A stretch of DNA of 64,000 bases from Psychrobacter sp. P11F6 (GCF_001435295.1 NZ_CM003594.1:2500574-2564573), one strand, 5' to 3'. Counted from the first letter of the stretch, positions 1-9,868 are shown. Numbers and translations: made by a program. The notes: generated from the sequence alone by a model not told the origin.

Positions 1-2295
1 TGGGTTGGACTGACCGTAGCAAAGTCATCATCGGTGCTGATATCGAACACTAGGTCTTCGCTGTTCTCGAAGATGTCATCGTCTTTGGCGGTGACGGTGA
101 TGACTGGGGTAAAGCTGCTACCTGCTGGAATAGTCACGGTGCCAGTAGCTAAGAAGTCAGCGATCTCTTGTGTATCGGTGATGACCACATCAGGGCCGCC
201 CTCAACGGTGTAAGAGATTTGATCAATGTCATCAGCATCTACGGTAGTGCCTGTGCCAAGGTTGACCGTGACGACAGTGTCAAAGTTGCTGACATTGTCT
301 TGAGAGATGGTGAATTCTAAGGTGTCATTGCCCGTCTCGCCTTCAACGGCTGACGGTTCTGTAGCAATGATACTAACAACTGGCTTATCGCCATCGGTGG
401 TGCTGCCGTCATTAGGGTTGCCATTGTCTTCATCTAAGATGGTACCAGTGGCAGTGCCCTGGGTTGGACTGACCGTAGCAAAGTCATCATCGGTGCTGAT
501 ATCGAACACTAGGTCTTCGCTGTTCTCGAAGATGTCATCGTCTTTGGCGGTGACGGTGATGACTGGGGTAAAGCTGCTACCTGCTGGAATAGTCACGGTG
601 CCAGTAGCTAAGAAGTCAGCGATCTCTTGTGTATCGGTGATGACCACATCAGGGCCGCCCTCAACGGTGTAAGAGATTTGATCAATGTCATCAGCATCTA
701 CGGTAGTGCCTGTGCCAAGGTTGACCGTGACGACAGTGTCAAAGTTGCTGACATTGTCTTGAGAGATGGTGAATTCTAAGGTGTCATTGCCCGTCTCGCC
801 TTCAACGGCTGACGGTTCTGTAGCAATGATACTAACAACTGGCTTATCGCCATCGGTGGTGCTGCCGTCATTAGGGTTGCCATTGTCTTCATCTAAGATG
901 GTACCAGTGGCAGTGCCCTGGGTTGGACTGACCGTAGCAAAGTCATCATCGGTGCTGATATCGAACACTAGGTCTTCGCTGTTCTCGAAGATGTCATCGT
1001 CTTTGGCGGTGACGGTGATGACTGGGGTAAAGCTGCTACCTGCTGGAATAGTCACGGTGCCAGTAGCTAAGAAGTCAGCGATCTCTTGTGTATCGGTGAT
1101 GACCACATCAGGGCCGCCCTCAACGGTGTAAGAGATTTGATCAATGTCATCAGCATCTACGGTAGTGCCTGTGCCAAGGTTGACCGTGACGACAGTGTCA
1201 AAGTTGCTGACATTGTCTTGAGAGATGGTGAATTCTAAGGTGTCATTGCCCGTCTCGCCTTCAACGGCTGACGGTTCTGTAGCAATGATACTAACAACTG
1301 GCTTATCGCCATCGGTGGTGCTGCCGTCATTAGGGTTGCCATTGTCTTCATCTAAGATGGTACCAGTGGCAGTGCCCTGGGTTGGACTGACCGTAGCAAA
1401 GTCATCATCGGTGCTGATATCGAACACTAGGTCTTCGCTGTTCTCGAAGATGTCATCGTCTTTGGCGGTGACGGTGATGACTGGGGTAAAGCTGCTACCT
1501 GCTGGAATAGTCACGGTGCCAGTAGCTAAGAAGTCAGCGATCTCTTGTGTATCGGTGATGACCACATCAGGGCCGCCCTCAACGGTGTAAGAGATTTGAT
1601 CAATGTCATCAGCATCTACGGTAGTGCCTGTGCCAAGGTTGACCGTGACGACAGTGTCAAAGTTGCTGACATTGTCTTGAGAGATGGTGAATTCTAAGGT
1701 GTCATTGCCCGTCTCGCCTTCAACGGCTGACGGTTCTGTAGCAATGATACTAACAACTGGCTTATCGCCATCGGTGGTGCTGCCGTCATTAGGGTTGCCA
1801 TTGTCTTCATCTAAGATGGTACCAGTGGCAGTGCCCTGGGTTGGACTGACCGTAGCAAAGTCATCATCGGTGCTGATATCGAACACTAGGTCTTCGCTGT
1901 TCTCGAAGATGTCATCGTCTTTGGCGGTGACGGTGATGACTGGGGTAAAGCTGCTACCTGCTGGAATAGTCACGGTGCCAGTAGCTAAGAAGTCAGCGAT
2001 CTCTTGTGTATCGGTGATGACCACATCAGGGCCGCCCTCAACGGTGTAAGAGATTTGATCAATGTCATCAGCATCTACGGTAGTGCCTGTGCCAAGGTTG
2101 ACCGTGACGACAGTGTCAAAGTTGCTGACATTGTCTTGAGAGATGGTGAATTCTAAGGTGTCATTGCCCGTCTCGCCTTCAACGGCTGACGGTTCTGTAG
2201 CAATGATACTAACAACTGGCTTATCGCCATCGGTGGTGCTGCCGTCATTAGGGTTGCCATTGTCTTCATCTAAGATGGTACCAGTGGCAGTGCCA
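1..2295 (-). repeat. Five 459-bp tandem repeats coding Calx-beta-like modules
   Basis: The unit starts at 1, 460, 919, 1378 and 1837, and the array continues beyond the left edge. I see no base difference between copies. The period of 459 bp is 153 codons, so the adhesin frame is kept. Each unit contains a VEGE...LEFT strand, a VTIPAGSSFTPVITV strand and a DDDIFENSEDLVFDIS strand, as expected of a Calx-beta-like Ca-binding fold. After the last full copy the sequence diverges near 2295. Confidence 0.95.
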
Positions 2296-4217
2296 TTCGG
2301 TCCAATAGCCGCATTGCTTGGATTACTGATATCCAGTACTAAATCTTCTGACTTTTCATAGACGGCATCATCAGCGACGTTGATGGTGATGACTGGGGCA
2401 CTCGTGCTGCCCGCTTCTATCTTGACGCTGACGCCATTGTCTAGGAAGTTCTGAATCTCAGCTTGGGTCGTTAAGGTGATCTCAGTGCCACTCGCATCTG
2501 TATAAACAATGCTGTCGATGTCAGCGGCGTTGATGTCGCTAGTACCGCTAGTTAGTTTAACGTCAACGGTGGTGTCAAAGTTACTCTGGTTGTTTTGAGA
2601 GACGGTGAATTCTAAGGCGTTGTTACCCACCTCACCTTCAACGGCTTGTGGTTTGGTTGCAATAATGCCAACCACAGGTTTGTCGTCACCTACTGACGGA
2701 TCATTAGGATCAACTGGTGTTTTACCGTCTGTGGTACCATCGTCATAGATTGTGGTATTGACGCTGTTTTCAGGACCAATTGTTGCGTTACCTGAAGTAA
2801 TATCAGTAACGGTAACGGTAAAGTTCTCAGGGCCTTCAAATAGGTTGTCGTCCACAATCGGTACTTTGATGTCAACAGAGGTTTGACCCGCTGGAATCGT
2901 CACGTCTTGAGTGACAGGAGCGGTATAGTCAGCTGAACCCTCGGTACTGCCATCACTAATCGTGATAGTAACCACAGTGTCTTCCGTGCTTGGGTTGCTA
3001 ATGCTAACCGTATAAGTCGCTTCATTAGCACTGCCATCAGCCGCGGTTTCATTCAAGCTTTTGGTGCCACTAATACTCACTATTCCTGGATAATCAACGG
3101 TGATCGTCGCTTGGTTAGATTTCTCACCTGTTTTATCAGACACCACATAATCCACTGGCGTTGGATCCGCTGTAAAGCCTGCTTCTGGCGTAAAGGTCAC
3201 TTTGCCTGTACTGCCATCAACTGACCAAGTACCTTCGCCATCTACTACTACATTGGTGACTTCATTACCTGTTACAGGGTCGATTAGCTTGACTGTCGTT
3301 GGGTCTAAGTCGTTTTCAGGATCGCTGTCATTAGCTACTACGTCGATGATAACAGGCTGACCTGTTTCACCTTTGACTGTATCGTTTTCAGCTACTGGCG
3401 GATTTTGTGGATAATCAACGGTGATCGTCGCTTGGTTAGATTTCTCACCTGTTTTATCAGACACCACATAATCCACTGGCGTTGGATCCGCTGTAAAGCC
3501 TGCTTCTGGCGTAAAGGTCACTTTGCCTGTACTGCCATCAACTGACCAAGTACCTTCGCCATCTACTACTACATTGGTGACTTCATTACCTGTTACAGGG
3601 TCGATTAGCTTGACTGTCGTTGGGTCTAAGTCGTTTTCAGGATCGCTGTCATTAGCTACTACGTCGATGATAACAGGCTGACCTGTTTCACCTTTGACTG
3701 TATCGTTTTCAGCTACTGGTGCCTCATTAACAGGAGGAGTGGTTGACGAGCTATTATTACTACTGCTACTGGCTACTATACCTATCAGTCCTAGACCAGC
3801 AGCAGCAGGCATCCACCAAGGTATAGCAGCAGCATACTCTTGGCCACCCAAAGCCTGCCCTTCAACCGCACCTTCTTCTAGCTGCGTTACATAGTCATAG
3901 GTTTCGCCAGTGTCTGGTATATAATAATAATACTCTCCATCTTCAGAAATTCCAAGCAGCGCACTATCTGCACTATCGTAGAAACCTTCTATAATAAGGT
4001 CACTCTCTTTACCGTCTTCTTCAAATGAGACGTGTAAATCATTTTTCAAACGTTTAGTGATAATGTGGTTTGGTGCACGGCCTATAGCAGTATCATGAAA
4101 CTCGTAATTCACTTTATCCATAGCTGTGATAATTGTAGGCTTTCCATTCTTAGTCACTACTTGTACTTGATCTATGGTCTTAGTCGCATCATTGGTTTTC
4201 ACTGTAATCGTATTCAT
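1..4217 (-). CDS. Giant Bap/RTX-like adhesin, N-terminal part (runs off window)
   Basis: An open frame runs leftward from an ATG at 4217 (preceded by AGAAGGTAAG) through about 1405 codons and leaves the window at base 1. The first ~115 residues resemble the prefix domain of Bap/BapA/LapF-type adhesins. A short hydrophobic PWWMPAAAG...GLIGIVA stretch and a Ser/Asn linker follow. Next come two ~107-residue Ig/cadherin-like modules, then Calx-beta-like modules rich in Asp/Glu (motifs such as ATGTILDED and VTIPAGSS), including five identical 153-residue units. Such proteins are usually exported by a type I system and mediate surface attachment and biofilm formation; the C-terminal export signal lies outside the window. 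The upstream OmpA-type lipoprotein is on the same strand with a 91-bp gap. The family assignment is firm; the exact substrate or ligand is unknown. Confidence 0.85.
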   Translation of the reverse strand, partial: MNTITVKTNDATKTIDQVQVVTKNGKPTIITAMDKVNYEFHDTAIGRAPNHIITKRLKNDLHVSFEEDGKESDLIIEGFYDSADSALLGISEDGEYYYYIPDTGETYDYVTQLEEGAVEGQALGGQEYAAAIPWWMPAAAGLGLIGIVASSSSNNSSSTTPPVNEAPVAENDTVKGETGQPVIIDVVANDSDPENDLDPTTVKLIDPVTGNEVTNVVVDGEGTWSVDGSTGKVTFTPEAGFTADPTPVDYVVSDKTGEKSNQATITVDYPQNPPVAENDTVKGETGQPVIIDVVANDSDPENDLDPTTVKLIDPVTGNEVTNVVVDGEGTWSVDGSTGKVTFTPEAGFTADPTPVDYVVSDKTGEKSNQATITVDYPGIVSISGTKSLNETAADGSANEATYTVSISNPSTEDTVVTITISDGSTEGSADYTAPVTQDVTIPAGQTSVDIKVPIVDDNLFEGPENFTVTVTDITSGNATIGPENSVNTTIYDDGTTDGKTPVDPNDPSVGDDKPVVGIIATKPQAVEGEVGNNALEFTVSQNNQSNFDTTVDVKLTSGTSDINAADIDSIVYTDASGTEITLTTQAEIQNFLDNGVSVKIEAGSTSAPVITINVADDAVYEKSEDLVLDISNPSNAAIGPNGTATGTILDEDNGNPNDGSTTDGDKPVVSIIATEPSAVEGETGNDTLEFTISQDNVSNFDTVVTVNLGTGTTVDADDIDQISYTVEGGPDVVITDTQEIADFLATGTVTIPAGSSFTPVITVTAKDDDIFENSEDLVFDISTDDDFATVSPTQGTATGTILDEDNGNPNDGSTTDGDKPVVSIIATEPSAVEGETGNDTLEFTISQDNVSNFDTVVTVNLGTGTTVDADDIDQISYTVEGGPDVVITDTQEIADFLATGTVTIPAGSSFTPVITVTAKDDDIFENSEDLVFDISTDDDFATVSPTQGTATGTILDEDNGNPNDGSTTDGDKPVVSIIATEPSAVEGETGNDTLEFTISQDNVSNFDTVVTVNLGTGTTVDADDIDQISYTVEGGPDVVITDTQEIADFLATGTVTIPAGSSFTPVITVTAKDDDIFENSEDLVFDISTDDDFATVSPTQGTATGTILDEDNGNPNDGSTTDGDKPVVSIIATEPSAVEGETGNDTLEFTISQDNVSNFDTVVTVNLGTGTTVDADDIDQISYTVEGGPDVVITDTQEIADFLATGTVTIPAGSSFTPVITVTAKDDDIFENSEDLVFDISTDDDFATVSPTQGTATGTILDEDNGNPNDGSTTDGDKPVVSIIATEPSAVEGETGNDTLEFTISQDNVSNFDTVVTVNLGTGTTVDADDIDQISYTVEGGPDVVITDTQEIADFLATGTVTIPAGSSFTPVITVTAKDDDIFENSEDLVFDISTDDDFATVSPT
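3091..3718 (-). repeat. Direct duplication, 321-bp period, within adhesin
   Basis: Two essentially identical copies begin at 3091 and 3412; the second loses identity near 3718. The period of 321 bp is 107 codons. Each copy codes an Ig-like module beginning PVAENDTVKGETGQPVIIDV and ending SNQATITVDYP. These modules lie between the N-terminal prefix domain and the Calx-beta array. Confidence 0.9.
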
Positions 4218-4308
4218 TTTCTTACCTTCTATTTTTTCAAGTCAAATAATACAGATTGGCATATATTCATATTAGGCAGCTTTATTTGCCTGCAGATAAC
4301 ATTATTAG

Positions 4309-5283
4309 TTATTTATGTACGCGCTCTTCAACTACGGCAACAACTCGACGATTGAGTTGGCGACCTTCTACAGTATCATTGCTTGCTCTCGGCTGCGACT
4401 CCCCATAGCCAACTGCATTTAAGCGCTCAACTGCCATACCAAATTGAGTAATTAACACCTCTTTTACTGCGTTTACTCGGCGTTGGGATAGGGCCTGATT
4501 ATAAGCATCTTTACCGCGATTATCGGTATGACCTTCTATAACCACAACTGTGTTGGGGTACTTTTTCATAAATTCTGCTACTTCAATGATTTTTGAGTAA
4601 TATTCTGGACGCACGATAGCTTTATCGGTTTCGAATAATACTTCAAGATCAATAACAATCTTTTCGGTTAAAACTGGCGGTTGCGTTTCTACAATAACTG
4701 GAGATACAATTTTGAGTTCTTCAGATACGATAGGTAGTGCACAGTTTGGAATAACTCGACTGACTTGATGATTTTGATAACGCTTATTAGCTAGAAATGT
4801 TAATGCACTTTCAGAGGTAATTTGCTTTAAGGTACTTTGTCCTTCTTTATTCATACTAATATGAAAAAAATAAGTTTGACCACCTGTTAGCTCATAGTCT
4901 TGTTTATCTGCTAATAAATTATTATTTTTAAAACCTGTTGCATGAGCACTTAGCTGATTCGTACCAACACATGAGTTAACAACAGTATAGTTGTCGGCAT
5001 GTAAACTGACTTGGAATCTATTATTGACAGAAACATTAGCACTTGTTTGTTCAGAATAATCATCATTACTTCGAATGAATACCAACCGGGTTTTGTCTTT
5101 AGCGACTTCTTTTTCTAACACTTCGTTGATATCAGTGTTGACCTGGTTGTTCCACACAACACCATCGACGCGGCGTACGTCTCCTTCGTTGTGGACACCA
5201 CCAACCATAGCGCAAGAAGAAATACCGAATAAGGTGATTGGCACAATGATAGCAATAATATTTTTCTTAAGTACTTTCTTCAT
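4309..5283 (-). CDS. OmpA-family outer-membrane lipoprotein
   Basis: A 324-residue protein with an N-terminal signal and a lipobox (FGISSC, Cys24), so probably anchored in the outer membrane. The last ~110 residues form an OmpA-like peptidoglycan-binding domain: VLFETDKAIVRPEYY, then VIEGHTDNRG and the NQALSQRRVNAVKEVL helix. The middle ~180 residues match nothing I recognise. It lies directly upstream of the giant adhesin on the same strand, 91 bp away, and the two are probably co-transcribed. OmpA-like proteins often accompany Bap-type adhesins and may anchor the secretion complex or the adhesin to the cell wall; that role is inferred from position. No terminator is visible between the two genes. 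Confidence 0.85.
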   Translation of the reverse strand: MKKVLKKNIIAIIVPITLFGISSCAMVGGVHNEGDVRRVDGVVWNNQVNTDINEVLEKEVAKDKTRLVFIRSNDDYSEQTSANVSVNNRFQVSLHADNYTVVNSCVGTNQLSAHATGFKNNNLLADKQDYELTGGQTYFFHISMNKEGQSTLKQITSESALTFLANKRYQNHQVSRVIPNCALPIVSEELKIVSPVIVETQPPVLTEKIVIDLEVLFETDKAIVRPEYYSKIIEVAEFMKKYPNTVVVIEGHTDNRGKDAYNQALSQRRVNAVKEVLITQFGMAVERLNAVGYGESQPRASNDTVEGRQLNRRVVAVVEERVHK

Positions 5284-5716
5284 AGTATTATCCTGACTTA
5301 TAACATTATTTAGTGGTTAATGATTTTTAATTAGAGATCATGTAAATCAAAGTGTTAATAATTTTTCATTGAGTCCTATAAACTTAACTCCAATCATATG
5401 TTTATCTTATCCTTAATATAGTACATGATTACAGAAATTTACTTTAACCATTCACACCTAATTCTCCACCACTTATCGGATTCATTCATAATGACTCCGA
5501 TAAATTACCGCAATATTTTTTGGTATTATATATAAAAGTATTACTTAACAGACTTATAAGCAATAATTAATTAATAAACGAACTTGACAGCTTAATATTG
5601 ACTTGAAGTGCCACATAACAACTGAGAAACTTGAAATCATCAAATATGACAATGGAACTCATGTGAATAATATTTGTCGCTTATGATGCAAGTAGATTTT
5701 TTAAGCATAAGAAGCC

Positions 5717-5932
5717 CATTAAAAAAGCCACTTAAAGCTATCGACATAAGGGGTTCCAATCGGTGCATAGCTATAAGATCTTATTGTTTCAGCCTCAAAT
5801 CCACTCTCGTCAAGATACACAATCGGACTGTTGCCAGCTGTAAATGGTGCTGGTACTAAGTCCATAAAATAGGGAAGCTTCTTGAATAGTCATACCATCA
5901 GCGATGCTAGAAAGCACCTGCTTGCGATAATT
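5717..5932 (-). pseudogene. IS630-family transposase remnant (internal deletion)
   Basis: On the minus strand, 5932-5865 reads NYRKQVLSSIADGMTIQEAS, typical of the N-terminal helix-turn-helix of IS630-type transposases. In another frame, 5826-5717 reads VYLDESGFEAETIRSYSYAP and ends in TAA, matching the DDE_3 core around the second catalytic Asp. The sequence between these two motifs in a full-length protein (>100 codons) is missing. The possible start region (ATG AAA TAA) also carries a stop. This is a dead fragment next to a younger IS5-type element. Confidence 0.75.
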
Positions 5933-5965
5933 AACTGAACAAGTGATTGTTTATTTCATTAATTA

Positions 5966-6809
5966 GGGCGTGTCCTCAATTCATCTTGCAATGAATAATG
6001 GTACACGCTAGGTAAAGCATAGACTTAAAGTTGCGAGCCAACTTCTCATAGCGAGTAGTGATGCTACGAAAATGCTTGAGCCTTGCAAACATATTTTCTA
6101 CAAGATGACGCAGTTTGTATAAATAGCTATCAAACTCTGGATTAGGCTGTTTGGCATTTTTCCTTTTAGGGATGACAGACACCATATCGTGGGTACGGGC
6201 TTTGTCTCTGATGGCTTCTGAGTCATAGCCTTTATCAGCGATAAAGTAATCAGCTTGTCCAATCATGTCAATCAATTCACCTGCAACTTGACTGTCGTGG
6301 ACTTCACCCCCAGTGATTTTAAAATCGAGCGGATATCCATCGGCATCACAGCATAGGTGTATCTTTGTAGTTGCTCCGCCACGGCTTTGTCCAATTGCTC
6401 GGTCTTCACCAAGCCGAGCTCCACTTGCATGTTGGTGACAGCGTATATAACTTCCGTCGATGAATACCCATTCCGTATCAACTTCTTTTCGTAGGCTAAA
6501 AAAAATTTCTCCCACAAACCAGTCTTTGACCAGCGATTAAAACGGTTATAAGCTGTCTTCCACGGGCATAATTCTTCAGGTATATCACGCCAAGGAGCAC
6601 CTGTACGTAGTTTCCAAAGAATGGCTTCCATCACGTCACGATTCTTATCTTTTTGGTAGCAACCATGTTGTGCCATTGTCACTTGTAGCTGTTTCCAGAG
6701 ATTATCGGTCAATGCTTGTCTGGCCATCTTTAATGAATACCTATCGATCGCTAAAATATAGACCTTATTTTAGCGCCTATATTTACTTTTTCCAATTAGG
6801 GACACGCCC
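5966..6809 (-). mobile_element. IS5-family (IS427-group-like) insertion sequence
   Basis: The element is 844 bp, bounded by inverted ends GGGCGTGTCC (5966) and GGACACGCCC (ending 6809). TA lies on both sides (5964-5965 and 6810-6811), consistent with a 2-bp target duplication. It carries one transposase in two overlapping frames on the minus strand. Size, ends and frameshift layout fit the IS427 group of the IS5 family. Confidence 0.88.
5976..6727 (-). CDS. IS5-family transposase, made by -1 frameshift
   Basis: ORF A (6727-6272) begins MARQALTDNLWKQLQ and carries the N-terminal DUF4096-like region (WRDIPEELCPWKTAYNRFNRW). ORF B (6515-5976) carries the DDE core: FIDGSY, FIADKGYDSEAIR, and HLVENMFARLKHFRSI with the catalytic Glu. 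The frames overlap at a run of eight T on the coding strand (6498-6505) preceded by AAA. A -1 slip there joins WEKFF of ORF A to FFSLRKEVDTEW of ORF B. Such sites are common in IS427-like elements, so this is probably programmed frameshifting and not decay. After the join, the rest of ORF A is not transposase-like. No stop interrupts either half. Confidence 0.85.
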
Positions 6810-6811
6810 TA

Positions 6812-7251
6812 GGATTGTTATAAATACTGTATCGGTTTTATATGGATTAAACTTTAACAACAATGAGCTGTATAACATATGTATCACTATATAGAGTATA
6901 TTGTTATTCAAAATACCTTAAGCTCATCTTAATGCGATATAACATAATACGAATTAAGTTTGACCCGAATTAACATAAAAAAGAGATAAGATACAGAAAC
7001 AAAAAAACCCATCAAACATTAGGATTTGATGGGTTTTATAAATAGAGTATTAAGTGACGATTCTTAGTTGATACCGCTCTATCAGAGTGGAATGAAGTAC
7101 TTATCACCTATAAAGGCTGGGGAATTTTGTTAAAAGAGATTAAAAATTAAAACAGGATGCGGTTATATACTCACTATCATTTACCTAGGTAGTTTGACGA
7201 ATCTCTAGGTCTCAGTTCTACTAAAATTCATCTGCTCTTTTCTTTTATGCT
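6812..7251. other. Gene-poor AT-rich spacer
   Basis: I see no convincing gene in this 440-bp stretch right of the IS5-type element. The only clear structure is a hairpin terminator at 7005-7039. AT-rich sequence before it has short ATAACAT motifs, but no palindrome long enough to call an operator. Confidence 0.6.
7005..7039. terminator. Hairpin terminator
   Basis: Arms AAAACCCATCAAA (7005-7017) and TTTGATGGGTTTT (7027-7039) form a 13-bp stem with a 9-base loop. A-rich and T-rich flanks would let it act in both directions. The gene it originally served on the plus strand is no longer recognisable. For the minus-strand AraC gene it lies ~210 bp past the stop. Confidence 0.75.
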
Positions 7252-8325
7252 TTAAGCAGTACGTATATCGCGCATACCACTATCACGATAAGCTTTAGGG
7301 GTTACGCCAAACCAAGCTTTGAAGCATTTAAAAAACTGGCTAGGAGATTTATATCCTAGTAAGTATGTAATGTCGTTAGTCGATATATTCTTTTCTGCTA
7401 GGTATGCCTGTGAAAGACGCTTTCTAGTTTCCTCTAAGATTTCTTGAAATGTAGTACCCTCATCCTTGAGTCTCCGCTGCAGTGTACTAATACTTAAATT
7501 CATTACACTAGACACATTGCCACGCGTAGGCTGGCTAAACCCTATTAAAGTCTCAATAGCGATTTCACACCGGCGTTTATAGTCAGAATCAGTAATCTGC
7601 ACTGAAAGGAGGTTTAACAAAGGGTTAACAAGGAAATTCTTACCAATATCTTCTTCATTCTGTATTAAAAAATCGATAACATTACTGTAATCATCTGTAT
7701 TTTCAAGCGCATAAACCAAGCTTGTTGTTTGACTTGACTCAATAGGAACGTCAAAGACTGATCTATAATAATCTAGCTCATACAAACTACTGCGGTGACC
7801 AATTTTTATTTTCTTTATAGCCCCAGGGCAAAGCTCTTCCATAAGTCTATAAACTATCACCAGCACTCCATCAATTTGATGCTTGTTCAAGACATACTCT
7901 TCTCTAAGAACCAAATCGAACCTAATTCGACTTTTCTCTAGCACCAATTTAAGGACAATCGATCCAGTAACAAGAGAAAAGAAGCAATGCACTAACCTGC
8001 TTACTAATAAAAACAATATTTGTTCATTACTATTAAGACATGGCTTTATGCACTCCTTAATAGACTTATAAAAAGGCATCGAAGCAAAATTCATTCTTAA
8101 ATGTAATTTTAAACCAAGATAAGTATCTTGGAAAAAATCACATATAGCATCAACCTCCTTGTTAATTAAATGTAAAGGAATCATATCCCCTTCATAACTA
8201 TCAATTTCTACATAATATTGTGACAGCCTAGGTATGTCCTCTTGACGACCTTCATCAAGTAAATATAGATTAGTTGCCTCTCGTACTGAATAAATCGCAC
8301 TTCTATGTGTACTATAAATTTCCAT
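7252..8325 (-). CDS. AraC-family transcriptional regulator (OruR-like)
   Basis: A 357-residue protein. The first ~220 residues resemble the ligand-binding half of OruR/ArgR-like AraC regulators. The C-terminal ~100 residues form a two-motif AraC DNA-binding domain (SVMNLSISTLQRRLKDEGTT, then STNDITYLLGYKSPSQFFKC, then the FKAWFGVTPKAYR signature). It stands alone, with ~420 bp upstream and no adjacent target gene on either side. Its effector and targets cannot be read from this context. The N-terminal half uses more AT-rich codons than the neighbouring core genes, which fits a position in an accessory stretch. Confidence 0.85.
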   Translation of the reverse strand: MEIYSTHRSAIYSVREATNLYLLDEGRQEDIPRLSQYYVEIDSYEGDMIPLHLINKEVDAICDFFQDTYLGLKLHLRMNFASMPFYKSIKECIKPCLNSNEQILFLLVSRLVHCFFSLVTGSIVLKLVLEKSRIRFDLVLREEYVLNKHQIDGVLVIVYRLMEELCPGAIKKIKIGHRSSLYELDYYRSVFDVPIESSQTTSLVYALENTDDYSNVIDFLIQNEEDIGKNFLVNPLLNLLSVQITDSDYKRRCEIAIETLIGFSQPTRGNVSSVMNLSISTLQRRLKDEGTTFQEILEETRKRLSQAYLAEKNISTNDITYLLGYKSPSQFFKCFKAWFGVTPKAYRDSGMRDIRTA

Positions 8326-8746
8326 ATTTATGCTTGCCTAAAACTTTTGTGTTTAGATCTAGCCAATCCTCTAGCTGCTAAACGAACTAAAGTTATCATT
8401 TTTTATTAAAATCGAATAGAAGCACTCAAGAGCGTATGTAATAACTCGTAAATGAAACATTCAACAGCTTGCTCATATATAGTATATATGATTTATTTTA
8501 AATATATTGTTAAAATGAATTACCTGACCCCTGCCGTCAATCCCGTAGACTTAAACTTGGGAGATTCTGATCAGACAACTGGCGGAAGTTTTTTAGGTAT
8601 ACCTCACTGGAACCCATTAACAGACCACTCAAAATAGAATGTTATCGTGGAACTGCTTATGTTAGATCACTGAATTGATTGTACTTATTACAGCTTATTC
8701 GAATACTTTCTTGCTGTCATAGCAGACTTGAAAAATATGATGTTTA
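8326..8746. other. Spacer with a possible short remnant ORF
   Basis: The AraC and Fic genes are both on the minus strand and this is the spacer between them. A 61-codon plus-strand frame (8452-8637) ends with PVDLNLGDSDQTTGGSFLGI followed by PHWNPLTDHSK. The GC content rises at 8525-8637 and the peptide is not of low complexity, so this could be the tail of a lost gene. I do not recognise the family and do not call it a gene. Confidence 0.35.
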
Positions 8747-9868
8747 TCATAAAACCAACTCATAACTCGTACTACGCCCAGAAGCCTCAGACTTTTTCAG
8801 CATCCCCTTCTCTATCAAATCATTGATATCTCTTAGTGCTGTGTCTATAGAACACTTAGTCTTCACTGACCATTTCTTCGTAGTTAGTTTGCCATAAAAG
8901 TCCGTTAGCAAAATATTGAGCATAGTGACTTGTCTGGTGTTCAAAGCATGCTGTCGATGGGTTTGCCAAAAACTCGCTTTATGAATAATTTTATCTGTGG
9001 TAATTTGAGCAGTAATAAGTGCTTGTTCTAGTGTTTGTAGAAACCAGACCAACCAATTCGTGATATCAGTATCGCTTTTTTGCGTGCGCTCCAGTATTTT
9101 GTAGTATTCATTGCGCTGTTTAAGAATCTGCGCTGACATACTATAAAAGCGCTGGGCACTGTTATCGCTTTGCGCTAGCATTCGTTCTGTGATTGCTCGT
9201 GTTAGTCGTCCATTTCCATCATCAAATGGATGCAAAGTCACAAACCATAAATGAGCAATACCTGCTTTTATGACCAAATCTATATCGTCTTGCTCATTTG
9301 ACGAAGTATTAAACCACAATAAAAATTTGTCTAACTCATCTGGCAACCTATTCGCACTCGGGGCAACAAAATGAACCCGCTCGCGACCATACCCACCAGA
9401 CACTACTTGCATTGGCCCTTTACTATCATCACGGATACTACCTGCTTGAATGCGATATAGCCCACTATATCCATCTGGAAATAATGCTCGATGCCATCCA
9501 AGTAAATCATCTAACAATAGCGGCTGTTGATAACGATAGGTAGCACTTAGCATCATCTCTACCACTACATCGATCTCACGAGTAGTGGTTGGCATACTGG
9601 CGTTATCTAACCCTAAATGCCGCGCAACTGAGGAACGCACTTGCTCGTTATTTAGCGTCTCACCTTCTATTTCAGAAGTTTTTATAATCTCCAAGGTCAC
9701 CGCATCTAACTGTGCCTCAACATTCAGATCAAACCCTATTGTTAGCAGCTTTCCTAGTAAATGGCCTTGTAATATCCGCACACGACTCACCAATGGCAAT
9801 AGTTTTTTATCTGACCATTGCCACTCAGTCCAGTCTTTATTTTCATGAATATAGGTAATATGCTTCAT
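8747..9868 (-). CDS. Fic-domain protein (putative AMP-transferase) with C-terminal winged helix
   Basis: A 373-residue protein. The Fic core carries the full motif HPFDDGNGRLTR (residues 213-224), so the catalytic His and the phosphate-anchor residues are intact. An N-terminal inhibitory motif of the (S/T)xxxE(G/N) form is present as TSEIEG (64-69), which makes it a class II Fic enzyme autoinhibited by its own N-terminal helix. The last ~60 residues (SIDTALRDINDLIEKGML...) look like a winged helix. The known family activity is transfer of AMP to Ser/Thr/Tyr of target proteins; the target here is unknown. No antitoxin gene is adjacent, as expected when the inhibitory helix is internal. A decayed paralogue lies at 23357-23553. 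Confidence 0.88.
   Translation of the reverse strand: MKHITYIHENKDWTEWQWSDKKLLPLVSRVRILQGHLLGKLLTIGFDLNVEAQLDAVTLEIIKTSEIEGETLNNEQVRSSVARHLGLDNASMPTTTREIDVVVEMMLSATYRYQQPLLLDDLLGWHRALFPDGYSGLYRIQAGSIRDDSKGPMQVVSGGYGRERVHFVAPSANRLPDELDKFLLWFNTSSNEQDDIDLVIKAGIAHLWFVTLHPFDDGNGRLTRAITERMLAQSDNSAQRFYSMSAQILKQRNEYYKILERTQKSDTDITNWLVWFLQTLEQALITAQITTDKIIHKASFWQTHRQHALNTRQVTMLNILLTDFYGKLTTKKWSVKTKCSIDTALRDINDLIEKGMLKKSEASGRSTSYELVL

Noticed and set aside
307..2361. Repeated 121-codon plus-strand ORFs
   Set aside because: They are shadows of the adhesin repeat on the other strand. They recur only because the 459-bp repeat recurs, and have no ribosome site.
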